Shown here: piece by piece, positions 26,466-35,385 of the stretch
Layout of the letters: each line of letters begins with the position of its first letter
Numbering within the stretch: the first letter of the stretch is position 1
Program-made: the position numbers and the translations under genes
Origin: Rhizobium album
GTDB lineage: Bacteria; Pseudomonadota; Alphaproteobacteria; Rhizobiales; Rhizobiaceae
Length of the DNA: 64,000 nt
Direction: 5' to 3'
NCBI RefSeq assembly: GCF_003122325.1
Contig: NZ_QFBC01000001.1
Coordinates: 496,001 to 560,000 of the forward strand
Notes under the pieces: model-generated
What the model was told of the DNA's origin: nothing
The model's input: only the letters and a program-made list of their open reading frames with translations
Databases searched by the model: none

Positions 26466-27566
26466 CTATCCCTGTCGTCTGGATTTGAATGCGTCGGGAA
26501 TAGCCTGGGCGATGACTTTTTTCATGACGGTCGGCAGCGCTTCCTGGTCAAGATTTGCAACGGCACGCCACCATCCGTCATCGCGTTCCCGCCTCTCGAC
26601 ATGGGCGCTGTAGACGGAAAGCCTCAACTCGAAATGGGTAAAGACGTGCACGATGGCGCCCTCCGCCTGCCACGGGGCCGGGAAGGGGGCGGCCTCGGTC
26701 GAGGTCTCGCCGTCGATCCGCGCCGTCCAGCCGGTCGTCGGCACCTCGGTCATGCCGCCCAGCAGGCCTTCCTCCTGCCGGCGGCGCAGGAAGATGCTGT
26801 CCGTGTCGTCGATGGCGACAAAGGCGGCGCCGAGGCGCACCGGTTTTGCCTTCTTCGCCGCCTTGACCGGGAACGTCTCGGGATCGTGCCCGGCCAGCGC
26901 CAGACAGTCCTCCCTGAACGGACAGAGCGCGCAGGCGGGGCGTTTCGGCGTACAAATGGTCGCGCCGAGATCCATCATCGCCTGGGCGAAATCGCCCGGC
27001 CTGTCCTCCGGCGTGATCTCGGCCACCCGGCCGCGGATCAGCGGCTTGGCCGCCGGCAGCGGCGTATCTATGGCATAGAGCCGGGAGACCACACGCTCGA
27101 TATTGCCGTCCATCACGGCTGCCTTCACATTGAAGGCGATGGCGGCGACGGCGGCGGCGGTATAGTCGCCGATGCCGGGCAGGGACTTCAGCCCGTCCTC
27201 CGTCTGTGGAAAAGACCCGCCATGCAGCCGGGCCACCGCCTCGGCGCATTTCTTCAGGTTGCGCGCCCGGGCATAATAACCGAGGCCGGCCCAGGCCGTC
27301 ATCACCGCCTCGGACGGCGCGTCCGCCAGGTCATTGACGGTCGGCCACAGGTCGAGAAACTTGGCGAAATAGGGTTTGACGGCCTGGACGGTGGTCTGCT
27401 GCAGCATCACCTCGGACAGCCAGACGTGATAGGGATCGGCCGTCACGCCGCGCCGCGCCATGGCCGGGGAAACCCGCCACGGCAATTCCCGGTGATGGCG
27501 GTCGTACCATTCGAGCAGTTTCTTTGCGATGGCGAATTGTGCTAAGGGCGGGGAATCTGTTTGCAT
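26466..27566 (-). CDS. mutY: A/G-specific adenine DNA glycosylase MutY
   Basis: A 366-residue repair enzyme removing adenine mispaired with 8-oxoguanine. Catalytic E52 lies in SEVMLQQTTV, the helix-hairpin-helix is LPGIGDYTAAA at 129-139, and D153 is in VMDGN. The [4Fe-4S] ligands are C205, C212, C215 and C221 (C-x6-C-x2-C-x5-C). The C-terminal part is the NUDIX-like 8-oxoG-recognition domain. The start MQTDSPP at 27566 fits the family; the longer frame to 27641 overlaps the divergent glycosyltransferase. Confidence 0.96.
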   Translation of the reverse strand: MQTDSPPLAQFAIAKKLLEWYDRHHRELPWRVSPAMARRGVTADPYHVWLSEVMLQQTTVQAVKPYFAKFLDLWPTVNDLADAPSEAVMTAWAGLGYYARARNLKKCAEAVARLHGGSFPQTEDGLKSLPGIGDYTAAAVAAIAFNVKAAVMDGNIERVVSRLYAIDTPLPAAKPLIRGRVAEITPEDRPGDFAQAMMDLGATICTPKRPACALCPFREDCLALAGHDPETFPVKAAKKAKPVRLGAAFVAIDDTDSIFLRRRQEEGLLGGMTEVPTTGWTARIDGETSTEAAPFPAPWQAEGAIVHVFTHFELRLSVYSAHVERRERDDGWWRAVANLDQEALPTVMKKVIAQAIPDAFKSRRQG

Positions 27567-27639
27567 CGGGGCCTGAGAAAAAAGAATGACGCTGCACGAG
27601 TCAAGCCGGCCTTCCCCGCTCTCGCCCGAAAGCTTCGAC

Positions 27640-28428
27640 ATGCCGTCCCAGGACCTGCCCGTCTACGTCGTCAACATCGACCGCGCCGCCGCCCGGATGG
27701 AAGCGTTGCGCGCGGTTGCCGAGACCCATGGCGTGCTTCTGGAACGGGTTGCCGGCGTCGACGGCACGCTGCTGGCCAAGGTCGACCGGGTCGATGCCGA
27801 CGAGGACCGGTTCTACACCTGCAACGGCCGCCCGATGTTGCCCGGCGAATATGGCTGCTACCGCAGTCACATGCTGGCCTTCGAACGGCTGGTGGCGAGC
27901 GGCGAACCGGCGGCGGTCGTCGTCGAGGACGATATCGCCTTCGACGGCGGTTTCCTGCGCCGCGCCAGCGCGCTTCTGGATGCCCTGCCTTCCGCCGACG
28001 TCATCAAGCTGGTCAATCACCGCGCCTCGGGTTTCCGGCCGTTCGCGCAGAGCCGCTTCGGCGATCGCGTCGGGCGCTGCCTGTGGGGGCCGCAGGGGTC
28101 GGCCGCCTGTTATCTCATCACCCGCAAGGGAGCGGAAAAGCTTCTGGCGTCGATGAAGGTCATCGCTTTGCCGTTCGACGTGGCGCTGGAGCGCGGCTGG
28201 GCGAACGGCGCGGAAATCTTTACGGCGGAAAAGAACATCCTGCCCTTCGGCGACATGCGCGAGGCGACGGTGATCGCCACGCGGGCCGACTACCGCTCGG
28301 TAAAGCCGTCGCATTGGCGGCGGCTGCCGGCCTATCTCTTCCGCCTCAAGGAGAGCGTGTCCCGCTTCCTCTACGCGCGCCGGCCGGCGCCAAAACCCTC
28401 CGTGGGGGGCAAGGTCGGCCCGGCATGA
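27640..28428 (+). CDS. Glycosyltransferase family 25 protein (LPS-type)
   Basis: A GT25 protein, about 262 residues from the ATG at 27640 (or 280 from an ATG at 27586 that leaves only 19 bp to mutY). The family signatures are VYVVNIDRAAARMEAL at the start, EYGCYRSHMLAFERLVASGEPAAVVVEDD, and GPQGSAACYLITRKGAEKLL. Enzymes of this family add sugars to lipooligosaccharide. It overlaps the next gene by 4 nt (ATGA), although the downstream protein has an unrelated role. Confidence 0.88.
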   Translation: MPSQDLPVYVVNIDRAAARMEALRAVAETHGVLLERVAGVDGTLLAKVDRVDADEDRFYTCNGRPMLPGEYGCYRSHMLAFERLVASGEPAAVVVEDDIAFDGGFLRRASALLDALPSADVIKLVNHRASGFRPFAQSRFGDRVGRCLWGPQGSAACYLITRKGAEKLLASMKVIALPFDVALERGWANGAEIFTAEKNILPFGDMREATVIATRADYRSVKPSHWRRLPAYLFRLKESVSRFLYARRPAPKPSVGGKVGPA

Positions 28429-28952
28429 ACGGCAAGACGCGGCAGAGGCCGGGGTTCCAGAAGAAGGGCGCGCACCAGATCGCCGAGGTCGCCAACGGCC
28501 TGCTCGATCCCGTGCTCGCCCGCCGCGCCGGCATTTCCACCGCGCTGCTCGGCTCCTGGGACGAGATCGCCGGCGAGGATTTCGCCGATTGTACCCGGCC
28601 CGAAAAGATCACCTGGCCGCGCCGCGACCATGCCGACGACCGCAGCGGCGGTTACCAGCCCGGCGTGCTCACCATCGCCTGCGAAGGGGCGAGGGCCTTG
28701 TTCCTCACCCACGCCCAGGGCGAACTGATCAGCCGCATCAACGGTTTCTTCGGGTTTCCCGCCGTGCGCCAGATCCGCATCGTCCAGAAACCGGTTTCGG
28801 CCGGCCCGCCGCGCAGCCGCAAGCCGCAGCCGCTGAAGGGCGAGCCTGCCCGCCGCCTGGAGGCGATGATGGACGGCATCGAAAGCGAAAAGCTGCGCCA
28901 GGCGATCGAACGGCTGGGAACGGCCGTCCTGTCGAAGAAAACCCGCTCCTGA
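28425..28952 (+). CDS. DciA-like protein (DUF721)
   Basis: A 175-residue DUF721 protein. The N-terminal KH-like domain (ANGLLDPVLARRAGISTALLGSWDEIAGEDFADCTRPEKITWPR) and GVLTIACEGARALFLTHAQGELISRINGFFG are the recognised features. In other bacteria DciA loads or assists the replicative helicase DnaB; many alphaproteobacteria carry this form, so a replication role is likely. It starts inside the glycosyltransferase stop codon. Confidence 0.87.
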   Translation: MNGKTRQRPGFQKKGAHQIAEVANGLLDPVLARRAGISTALLGSWDEIAGEDFADCTRPEKITWPRRDHADDRSGGYQPGVLTIACEGARALFLTHAQGELISRINGFFGFPAVRQIRIVQKPVSAGPPRSRKPQPLKGEPARRLEAMMDGIESEKLRQAIERLGTAVLSKKTRS

Positions 28953-29132
28953 AGCGTTGATGCCAGCGGCGGCGCGATTGTTACGAAACTTTCATCGACG
29001 CCGCCAACAGCCGGTCACAATTCTTTGAAGAAATCGGCGCGCTCGTGCCTTGTCCGTGGCACCGGCTGCATATATCGACTATGACGGTTCCCAGCGAACT
29101 TTCCGACCATTTCCATCGATACGGGTGATTGA

Positions 29133-29804
29133 ATGCCGACGTCCGAAATGAACATCACGAAGCGCCAACTTCTCGCCGGTATCGCCACCGTTGCCGTCGC
29201 CGGGCCGCTCTTTGCCTCGAGCGCATTTGCCGCTGTCGAGCTTCCCACCGCCGATGCCGACGTCGACATGGCGGAGGTGCTGAAGCCCGGCGCCCTGCCG
29301 GAGCAGGCGCTCGGCCCGGAAGATGCCAAGGTCACCATCGTCGAATACATGTCGATGACCTGCCCGCATTGCGCCCATTTCCACAACACCACCTTCGACG
29401 AGATCAAGAAGAAGTATATCGACACCGGCAAGGTGCGCTTCATCATCCGCGAATTCCCGTTCGATCCGCGCGCTGCCGCCGCTTTCATGCTGTCGCGCTG
29501 CGCGCCCAACAACGGCTACTTCCCGATGGTTTCCATGCTCTTCAAGCAGCAGGAAGCCTGGGCTGCGGCGCAGGACGGTCGCGAGGCGCTGCTGCAGATG
29601 TCGAAACTCGCCGGTTTTACACAGGAGAGCTTCGAAGCCTGCTTGACGAACCAGAAGCTTCTGGATGATGTGAACAGCGTTCGCGAACGCGGCGCCAAGG
29701 ATTTCGGCGTCAATTCCACGCCGACCTTCATCATCAACGGGAAGCGTTATTCTGGAGACATGTCGGTTGAAACCATGTCGGCGCTCATCGACAGCCTGCT
29801 CTGA
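29133..29804 (+). CDS. DsbA family periplasmic thiol oxidoreductase
   Basis: A 223-residue exported thioredoxin-fold protein. The signal peptide is twin-arginine-free and hydrophobic (LLAGIATVAVAGPLFASSAFAA); the active site is CPHC (C77-C80) in EYMSMTCPHCAHFH, and the cis-proline loop is NSTPTFIINGKRY. Such proteins introduce or isomerise disulfides in the periplasm. A second ATG at 29148 is an alternative start. A hairpin terminator follows at 29814, so it is transcribed separately from smc. Confidence 0.93.
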   Translation: MPTSEMNITKRQLLAGIATVAVAGPLFASSAFAAVELPTADADVDMAEVLKPGALPEQALGPEDAKVTIVEYMSMTCPHCAHFHNTTFDEIKKKYIDTGKVRFIIREFPFDPRAAAAFMLSRCAPNNGYFPMVSMLFKQQEAWAAAQDGREALLQMSKLAGFTQESFEACLTNQKLLDDVNSVRERGAKDFGVNSTPTFIINGKRYSGDMSVETMSALIDSLL

Positions 29805-29813
29805 CCGCCTTTC

Positions 29814-29840
29814 GCCGTCGCGTTCCGGCGACGGCCTTTT
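29814..29840 (+). terminator. Rho-independent terminator after the DsbA-like gene
   Basis: GCCGTCGC (29814-29821) pairs with GCGACGGC (29828-29835) around a 6-nt loop, followed by CTTTT. Confidence 0.82.
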
Positions 29841-29853
29841 GGCGCGCGCAGTC

Positions 29854-29907
29854 TTGCCCTTCTCCCCTGCGGGGGGAAGGTGGCGCATAACGGCGGATGA
29901 AAGGGGT
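29854..29907. repeat. REP-like palindromic element upstream of smc
   Basis: TGCCCTTCTCCCCTGCGGGG followed by GGAAGGTGGCGC and CGGCGGATGAAAGG is the same family as the copy at 16466. It ends 8 bp before the smc start codon. Confidence 0.7.
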
Positions 29908-29915
29908 TTCGGCCC

Positions 29916-32900
29916 ATGAAATTCAACCGCCTGCGCCTGCTCGGCTTCAAGTCCTTCGTCGAACCGACCGAATTCATCATCGAGCCCGGCCTGACCGGCG
30001 TCGTCGGGCCGAACGGCTGCGGCAAGTCGAACCTCGTCGAGGCGCTGCGCTGGGTGATGGGGGAAAACTCCTACAAGAACATGCGCGCCTCCGGCATGGA
30101 CGACGTGATCTTTTCCGGCTCCGGAAACCGTCCGGCGCGCAACACCGCCGAAGTCGGCCTCTACCTCGACAATTCCGACCGCACCGCGCCCGCCAGCTTC
30201 AACGACAGCGACGAAATCCAGGTGACGCGCCGCATCGAGCGCGAGCAGGGGTCCGTCTACCGCATCAATGGCAAGGAAGCCCGCGCCAAGGACGTGCAGC
30301 TGCTGTTCGCCGACGCCTCGACCGGCGCGCGTTCGCCCTCGATGGTCGGGCAGGGCCGCATCGGCGAACTGATCCAGGCCAAGCCGCAGGCCCGCCGCCA
30401 GCTGCTCGAAGAGGCGGCCGGCATTTCCGGCCTGCATTCGCGCCGCCACGAGGCGGAGTTGCGCCTGCGCGCCGCCGAGACCAATCTGGAGCGTCTGGAA
30501 GACGTCACGACGCAGCTTGACAGCCAGATCGAGAGCCTGAAGCGCCAGGCGCGGCAGGCGAACCGCTTTAAGGCGCTGTCGGCCGATATCCGCGCCCGCG
30601 AGGCGATGCTGTTGCATATCCGCTGGGTGCAGGCGAAGGCGGCGGAAGGCGAGGCCGACAGCGCGCTCAACCAGGCGACCGTCATCGTCGCCGAAAAGGC
30701 GCAGGCGCAGATGGAGGCGGCAAAATCGCAGGCCGTCGCCAGCCTCAAGCTGCCGGAGCTGCGCGAGCAGGAGGCCCGCGCCGCCGCCGCGTTGCAGCGC
30801 CTGCAGATTGCCCGCACGCAGCTTGAGGAGGAGGCAAGCCGCATCCTCAAGCGCCGCGACGAATTGAGCCGCCGCCTGTCGCAGCTCTCCGAAGACATCC
30901 GCCGCGAGGAACGGCTGGTGGCCGACAATGCCGAGGTCATCGGCCGGCTGGATGCCGAAGAGGAGGACCTGCAGGCGACGCTGGCCGATTCCGGCCGTTT
31001 CTCCGAGGAAATCCTCGCCGAACTGCAGGGGTCGACGGCAAAGCTCGCCGACAGCGAAAAAGCACTCGCCACCCTGACCGCCGAGCGCGCCGAAGGGGCG
31101 GCTGCCCGCAACCAGCTGGAACGGGCGATCCGCGACCTGGCCGACCGCAAGATGCGCCTCGAAAAGCAGCTGGCGGAGGCGCAGAGCGAACTGGCCGGCA
31201 TCGACGAAAGGATGGCCGGCCTGCCGGACCCGTCGGAAAAGCGCGCCATGGTCGAAGCGGCCGAAGGCGGGCTTGCCGATGCCGAACTCGCCGTCGAAGC
31301 CGCCGATGTCGTGCTGGCCGATGCCCGGCGCATGGAATCCCTGTCGCGCGCACCGGTCGAGGCCGCCCGCTCGAAACTCAATGCGCTCAGCACCGAAGCC
31401 CGCACCATCGAAAAGATGCTGGTCGCCGGTGCTTCCGCCGGCCGGTTCCCCCCGGTTGCCGAAGACCTCAAGGTCGATCGCGGTTTCGAAACGGCGCTCG
31501 GCGCGGTGCTGGGCGACGATCTCGAAAGCGCGCTCGACCGCGAGGCGCCCTCCTACTGGTCGCAGAACGGCGACGGTGCCGGCGATCCGCCGCTGCCGGC
31601 GGGCGTCGTTGCCCTGATCGGCCACGTCAGGGCGCCGGCGGAGCTGGGCCGCCGCCTGCGGCAGATCGGCATCGTTGCCGCCGAGGACGCCACCCGGATG
31701 ATGGCGCTGTTGAAGCCCGGCCAGCGGCTGGTGACCCGCGAAGGCGCCGTCTTCCGCTGGGACGGCCACGTCACCGGCTCCGAAGCGCCGAGCGCTGCCG
31801 CACTGCGGCTTGCCCAGAAGAACCGCCTTTCGGAACTTACCGCCGAAATCGACGAGGCAAACGATCTGCTTCTCGAAGCCGAGGAGCGCCAGGCGGAAGC
31901 CGCCGAGGCGATCCGCGCCGCCGAGCAGGCGCTGGCCGACGCCCGCGATCTCGCCCGTCTCGCCGCCCGCCATCTCGGCGATGCCCGCGAGGCGCTGGCC
32001 CAGGCCGAGCGCGCCTCCGGCGAACTGATGCGCCGCCGCGACGTGGTCGCGGAAGCGGCGAGCCAGCTGTCGTTGCAGCTGGAAGACCTGGCGGTGCAGG
32101 AAGAAAATGCCCGCATCGAGATGGAGGATGCGCCCGATATCGCCGACCTCGATCTGCGCCTGCGCGAGGCCCAGGCCGAGGTGCTGGCCGACCGCGGTGC
32201 CCTGGCCGAGGTGCGGGCGCGCTACGAAGGCCTGTCGCGTGAAAACGAGGCCCACCGCCGCCGCCTGGTGGCGATCGGGCAGGAGCGGGCTGGCTGGCAG
32301 TCGCGCGCCGCCAGCGCAGAACAACATATCGCCACCCTGCGCGAGCGCGAGGAGGAAGCCCGCGAGGAGGTCGCCGACCTCGACATGGCCCCGGATGCCT
32401 TCGACGAGCGCCGCCACGCGCTGATGAACGAACTCTCCAAGGCGGAGGAAGCCCGCCGCGCTACCGCCGACCAGCTGGTCGCCGCCGAAACCCGCCAGCG
32501 CGAGGCCGACCGGACCGCCACCATCGCGCTCTCCGAACTGGCGGAAAGCCGAGAGCAGCGCGGCCGCGCCGAAGAACGCCTGGTTTCGGCCCGCGAAAAA
32601 CGCATCGAGAGCGAGGCCCGCATCCGCGACGGGCTGAACGTCGCGCCGCAAGAGGCGATGCGCCTCACCGGCCTTGCCAGCATCGAGGCGATCCCCGACC
32701 TGCGCGATGTCGAGCGCGAGCTCGACCGGCTGAAGATCGAGCGCGAACGCCTCGGCGCCGTCAACCTGCGCGCCGACGAGGAGCAGCGGGAACTCTCCGA
32801 AAAGCTCGGCGTGCTGGTCAAGGAGCGCGACGACATCATCGACGCCATCCGCAAGCTGCGCGCGGCGATCCAGAGCCTGAACCGCGAGGGACGCGAACGC

Positions 32901-33377
32901 CTCGTCGCCGCCTTCGACGTCGTCAACGCCCAGTTCCAGCGGCTGTTCACCCATCTCTTCGGTGGCGGTACGGCCGAGCTGCAGTTGATCGAATCGGAAG
33001 ATCCGCTGGAAGCGGGTCTCGAAATCCTCGCCCGCCCGCCGGGCAAGAAGCCGCAGACCATGACGCTGCTGTCCGGCGGCGAGCAGGCGCTGACGGCCAT
33101 GGCGCTGATCTTCGCCGTCTTCCTCACCAACCCGGCGCCGATCTGCGTGCTGGACGAAGTGGACGCGCCGCTCGACGACCACAATGTCGAGCGCTACTGC
33201 AACCTGATGGACGAGATGGCGGCCTCGACGGAAACGCGGTTCGTCGTCATCACCCACAACCCCATCACCATGGCCCGCATGAGCCGCCTGTTCGGCGTCA
33301 CCATGGCGGAGCAGGGGGTGTCGCAGCTGGTGTCCGTCGACCTGCAGGCGGCGGAGCGTCTGCTCGACGTCGGCTGA
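29916..33377 (+). CDS. smc: Chromosome segregation protein SMC
   Basis: A 1153-residue condensin ATPase. The N-terminal head has Walker A GPNGCGKSN at 31-39; two long coiled coils (about 170-480 and 670-1000, very rich in A, E, R and Q) flank the hinge (about 500-650, including FETALGAVLGDDLESAL). The C-terminal head carries the signature LLSGGEQALTAMAL near 1050 and Walker B ICVLDEVDAPLDD near 1076. With ScpA and ScpB (not in this window) it organises the chromosome for segregation. The long antisense open frame over it is a composition artefact. Confidence 0.97.
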   Translation: MKFNRLRLLGFKSFVEPTEFIIEPGLTGVVGPNGCGKSNLVEALRWVMGENSYKNMRASGMDDVIFSGSGNRPARNTAEVGLYLDNSDRTAPASFNDSDEIQVTRRIEREQGSVYRINGKEARAKDVQLLFADASTGARSPSMVGQGRIGELIQAKPQARRQLLEEAAGISGLHSRRHEAELRLRAAETNLERLEDVTTQLDSQIESLKRQARQANRFKALSADIRAREAMLLHIRWVQAKAAEGEADSALNQATVIVAEKAQAQMEAAKSQAVASLKLPELREQEARAAAALQRLQIARTQLEEEASRILKRRDELSRRLSQLSEDIRREERLVADNAEVIGRLDAEEEDLQATLADSGRFSEEILAELQGSTAKLADSEKALATLTAERAEGAAARNQLERAIRDLADRKMRLEKQLAEAQSELAGIDERMAGLPDPSEKRAMVEAAEGGLADAELAVEAADVVLADARRMESLSRAPVEAARSKLNALSTEARTIEKMLVAGASAGRFPPVAEDLKVDRGFETALGAVLGDDLESALDREAPSYWSQNGDGAGDPPLPAGVVALIGHVRAPAELGRRLRQIGIVAAEDATRMMALLKPGQRLVTREGAVFRWDGHVTGSEAPSAAALRLAQKNRLSELTAEIDEANDLLLEAEERQAEAAEAIRAAEQALADARDLARLAARHLGDAREALAQAERASGELMRRRDVVAEAASQLSLQLEDLAVQEENARIEMEDAPDIADLDLRLREAQAEVLADRGALAEVRARYEGLSRENEAHRRRLVAIGQERAGWQSRAASAEQHIATLREREEEAREEVADLDMAPDAFDERRHALMNELSKAEEARRATADQLVAAETRQREADRTATIALSELAESREQRGRAEERLVSAREKRIESEARIRDGLNVAPQEAMRLTGLASIEAIPDLRDVERELDRLKIERERLGAVNLRADEEQRELSEKLGVLVKERDDIIDAIRKLRAAIQSLNREGRERLVAAFDVVNAQFQRLFTHLFGGGTAELQLIESEDPLEAGLEILARPPGKKPQTMTLLSGGEQALTAMALIFAVFLTNPAPICVLDEVDAPLDDHNVERYCNLMDEMAASTETRFVVITHNPITMARMSRLFGVTMAEQGVSQLVSVDLQAAERLLDVG

Positions 33378-33429
33378 GCGCACGCATCGACCCGCCGACG
33401 CTGCGCAACGCCTTTCTTCGCGCGTCACT

Positions 33430-33454
33430 CCGGGCTTGACGCGCCCGGTTTTTT
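33430..33454 (+). terminator. Rho-independent terminator after smc
   Basis: CCGGGC (33430-33435) pairs with GCCCGG (33443-33448), followed by six T. The surrounding GCGCGTC/GACGCGC can form an alternative, competing hairpin. Confidence 0.78.
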
Positions 33455-33615
33455 GGCTCATGCGAGGGCCTGCCGCGGCGTTTGCCGACGGCATTTTCCG
33501 AGGACATGAAAATGGACCCTGACAGTCGACAACCGACCGATTTCGACCGAACCGTCCGGTAAGGGTTCTCCCACGTTCCTGCTCCGGATGGCGAAAGCCT
33601 TGAAGGAGTTATGCC

Positions 33616-34602
33616 ATGCTGCGCATCTACTGCCGCGACGCAGAACGTCTCGTGCTGCACAATGACGGTGAAGCCTTTTCCGCCACCGATCCCGTGCTGT
33701 GGTACGATCTCGTCAATCCCACCACCGGCGAAAGCCGCCATGTCGAGCAGGCGCTGGGCATCTCCATGCCCACCCGCGACGAGATGGAGGAAATCGAACT
33801 TTCCGCCCGGCTCTACCAGGAGGACGGCGCCGAGTTCATGACGCTGACGGCGCTCACCAAGCTCGACGGCGACGAGCCGGTCAAGACGCCGGTGACCTTC
33901 ATCCTCAAGGGGCAGACGCTCGTCACCGTGCGTTACGCCGATCCAAAGCCCTTCGTGATCTTCGCCGGCCGCGCGCTGAGGCCGAACGGCCACGGTTACA
34001 CCTGCGGCGAGGAGATCATGCTCGGCATCGTGGAGGCGATCGTCGACCGGCTCGCCGACGTGCTGGAGCGCATCGGCAACGATATCGACGGCATCTCCCG
34101 CGAGGTTTTCCGCGGCAAGTCGAAGACGTCAGCCAAGAAGACCAACGACCTGCAGTCGCTGATCGAGCAGCTTGGGCAGAAGGGCGATTTCCTCAGTGGC
34201 GTGCGCGAAAGCCTGGTCAGCATTTCGAGGCTGGCCGCCTATCACGCTGCGCTGGAAAATGCGACGCGCAAGCCGAGCAAGGAAACCCGCCAGATCGTCA
34301 AGATGCTGCAACGGGACGCCTCCTCGCTTGGCGACCACGCCACTTTTCTCTCCGGCAAGATCAACTTCCTGCTGGATGCGACGCTGGGCCTGATCAACCT
34401 GGAGCAGAACCAGATCATCAAGATCTTCACCGTCGCCTCGGTGGTCTTCCTGCCGCCGACGCTGGTGGCGTCGATCTACGGCATGAATTTCGAGGTGATG
34501 CCGGAGCTGAAATGGGTCGGCGGTTATCCGTGGGCGGTGCTGCTGATGATCCTGTCTGCCGCCCTGCCGTTCCTCTATTTCAAGCGGCGCGGCTGGCTGT
34601 AG
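33616..34602 (+). CDS. CorA family magnesium transporter
   Basis: A 328-residue CorA-type divalent cation channel. A large cytosolic N-terminal domain and long helix (about 60-265) precede two C-terminal membrane segments; the pore signature is YGMNFE in SIYGMNFEVMPELKW, followed by the second helix and a short basic tail KRRGWL. It has the GMN motif needed for Mg2+ selection; cobalt or nickel uptake is possible. The ATG has a good ribosome site (AAGGAG). Confidence 0.95.
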   Translation: MLRIYCRDAERLVLHNDGEAFSATDPVLWYDLVNPTTGESRHVEQALGISMPTRDEMEEIELSARLYQEDGAEFMTLTALTKLDGDEPVKTPVTFILKGQTLVTVRYADPKPFVIFAGRALRPNGHGYTCGEEIMLGIVEAIVDRLADVLERIGNDIDGISREVFRGKSKTSAKKTNDLQSLIEQLGQKGDFLSGVRESLVSISRLAAYHAALENATRKPSKETRQIVKMLQRDASSLGDHATFLSGKINFLLDATLGLINLEQNQIIKIFTVASVVFLPPTLVASIYGMNFEVMPELKWVGGYPWAVLLMILSAALPFLYFKRRGWL

Positions 34603-34826
34603 TCCTACAAGGCAAGCGGTGCCACCGACGCGCAAATCGAGTGGCGCCCGTGCCTTTCGTCACGGAAACAACCATAAATGTTCCGGGCCGCGGCCTCTCG
34701 TCCCAATAATGGTAAGGCGGCGATCGCGCCGCTTCGGTTATGACAGTCCCAGCCTCCTGCGAACCTGCGGGAGCGACCGTCGTCGGCCGGCGTCGTGCCG
34801 ACTGAAATGACCCCATGGAGGATGTT

Positions 34827-35090
34827 ATGAAACTTGCCGTTTCCGCTTTTTTTGCCGCCTCGCTGCTGTTTTCCGTCGCTCCGGCGTTTGCCAATGCCGA
34901 CGACGACGCCTGGATCAAGCAGTGCGTCGAGGACAATGACGACCAGAAGCAGGCTGATGGCACCGTTGCCGTCTATTGCGCCTGCATGAACGAGAAGATG
35001 AGCTCGGGCGAAACCAAGACCGTCACCGAATGGGAAAAGCTGAACCCGGCCGAAAACGACGAGTGCTCGGCCCGCGCCGGCTGGAAATAA
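34827..35090 (+). CDS. Small secreted cysteine-containing protein
   Basis: An 87-residue protein with a Sec signal peptide (FAASLLFSVAPAFA) and a mature domain of about 65 residues with four cysteines (KQCVEDN, YCACMN, DECSAR). It is acidic and probably disulfide-bonded. I do not recognise a named family. The ATG at 34827 has the perfect ribosome site GGAGGATGTT; the ATG at 34815 belongs to that site and is not the start. Confidence 0.82.
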   Translation: MKLAVSAFFAASLLFSVAPAFANADDDAWIKQCVEDNDDQKQADGTVAVYCACMNEKMSSGETKTVTEWEKLNPAENDECSARAGWK

Positions 35091-35385
35091 TCCCTTTCCC
35101 GGCCGCGTCTGCCCTTGCGCGTGCTGCCGATCCGGGCTGCCGATTTCGGCGATCTCGTGACGGTTCGTTTCCATCGCCGCCGGTTGCTGCAGCCGGCGGT
35201 AGTGGTTGTTTGTCGACATAGCCGTTGCATCGGCTGTCTTGCGCGCCCGGGGCGTCAGATTGTTTTGCCGGCAAAGGTTGCAATTGCAGCACGGTTCGTA
35301 ACGATTCCTTTTCTCCTCCTGCAGTATGAAAAAGGGTCAGGGGGGATATCTGGCCCTGGGAAACTGGGTGCGGGTGAGAGGAGGC

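Noticed and set aside
29079-33494. 1471-codon minus-strand frame opposite smc.
   Set aside because: The plus-strand SMC has Walker A, hinge and signature motifs; the opposite frame is a composition artefact.
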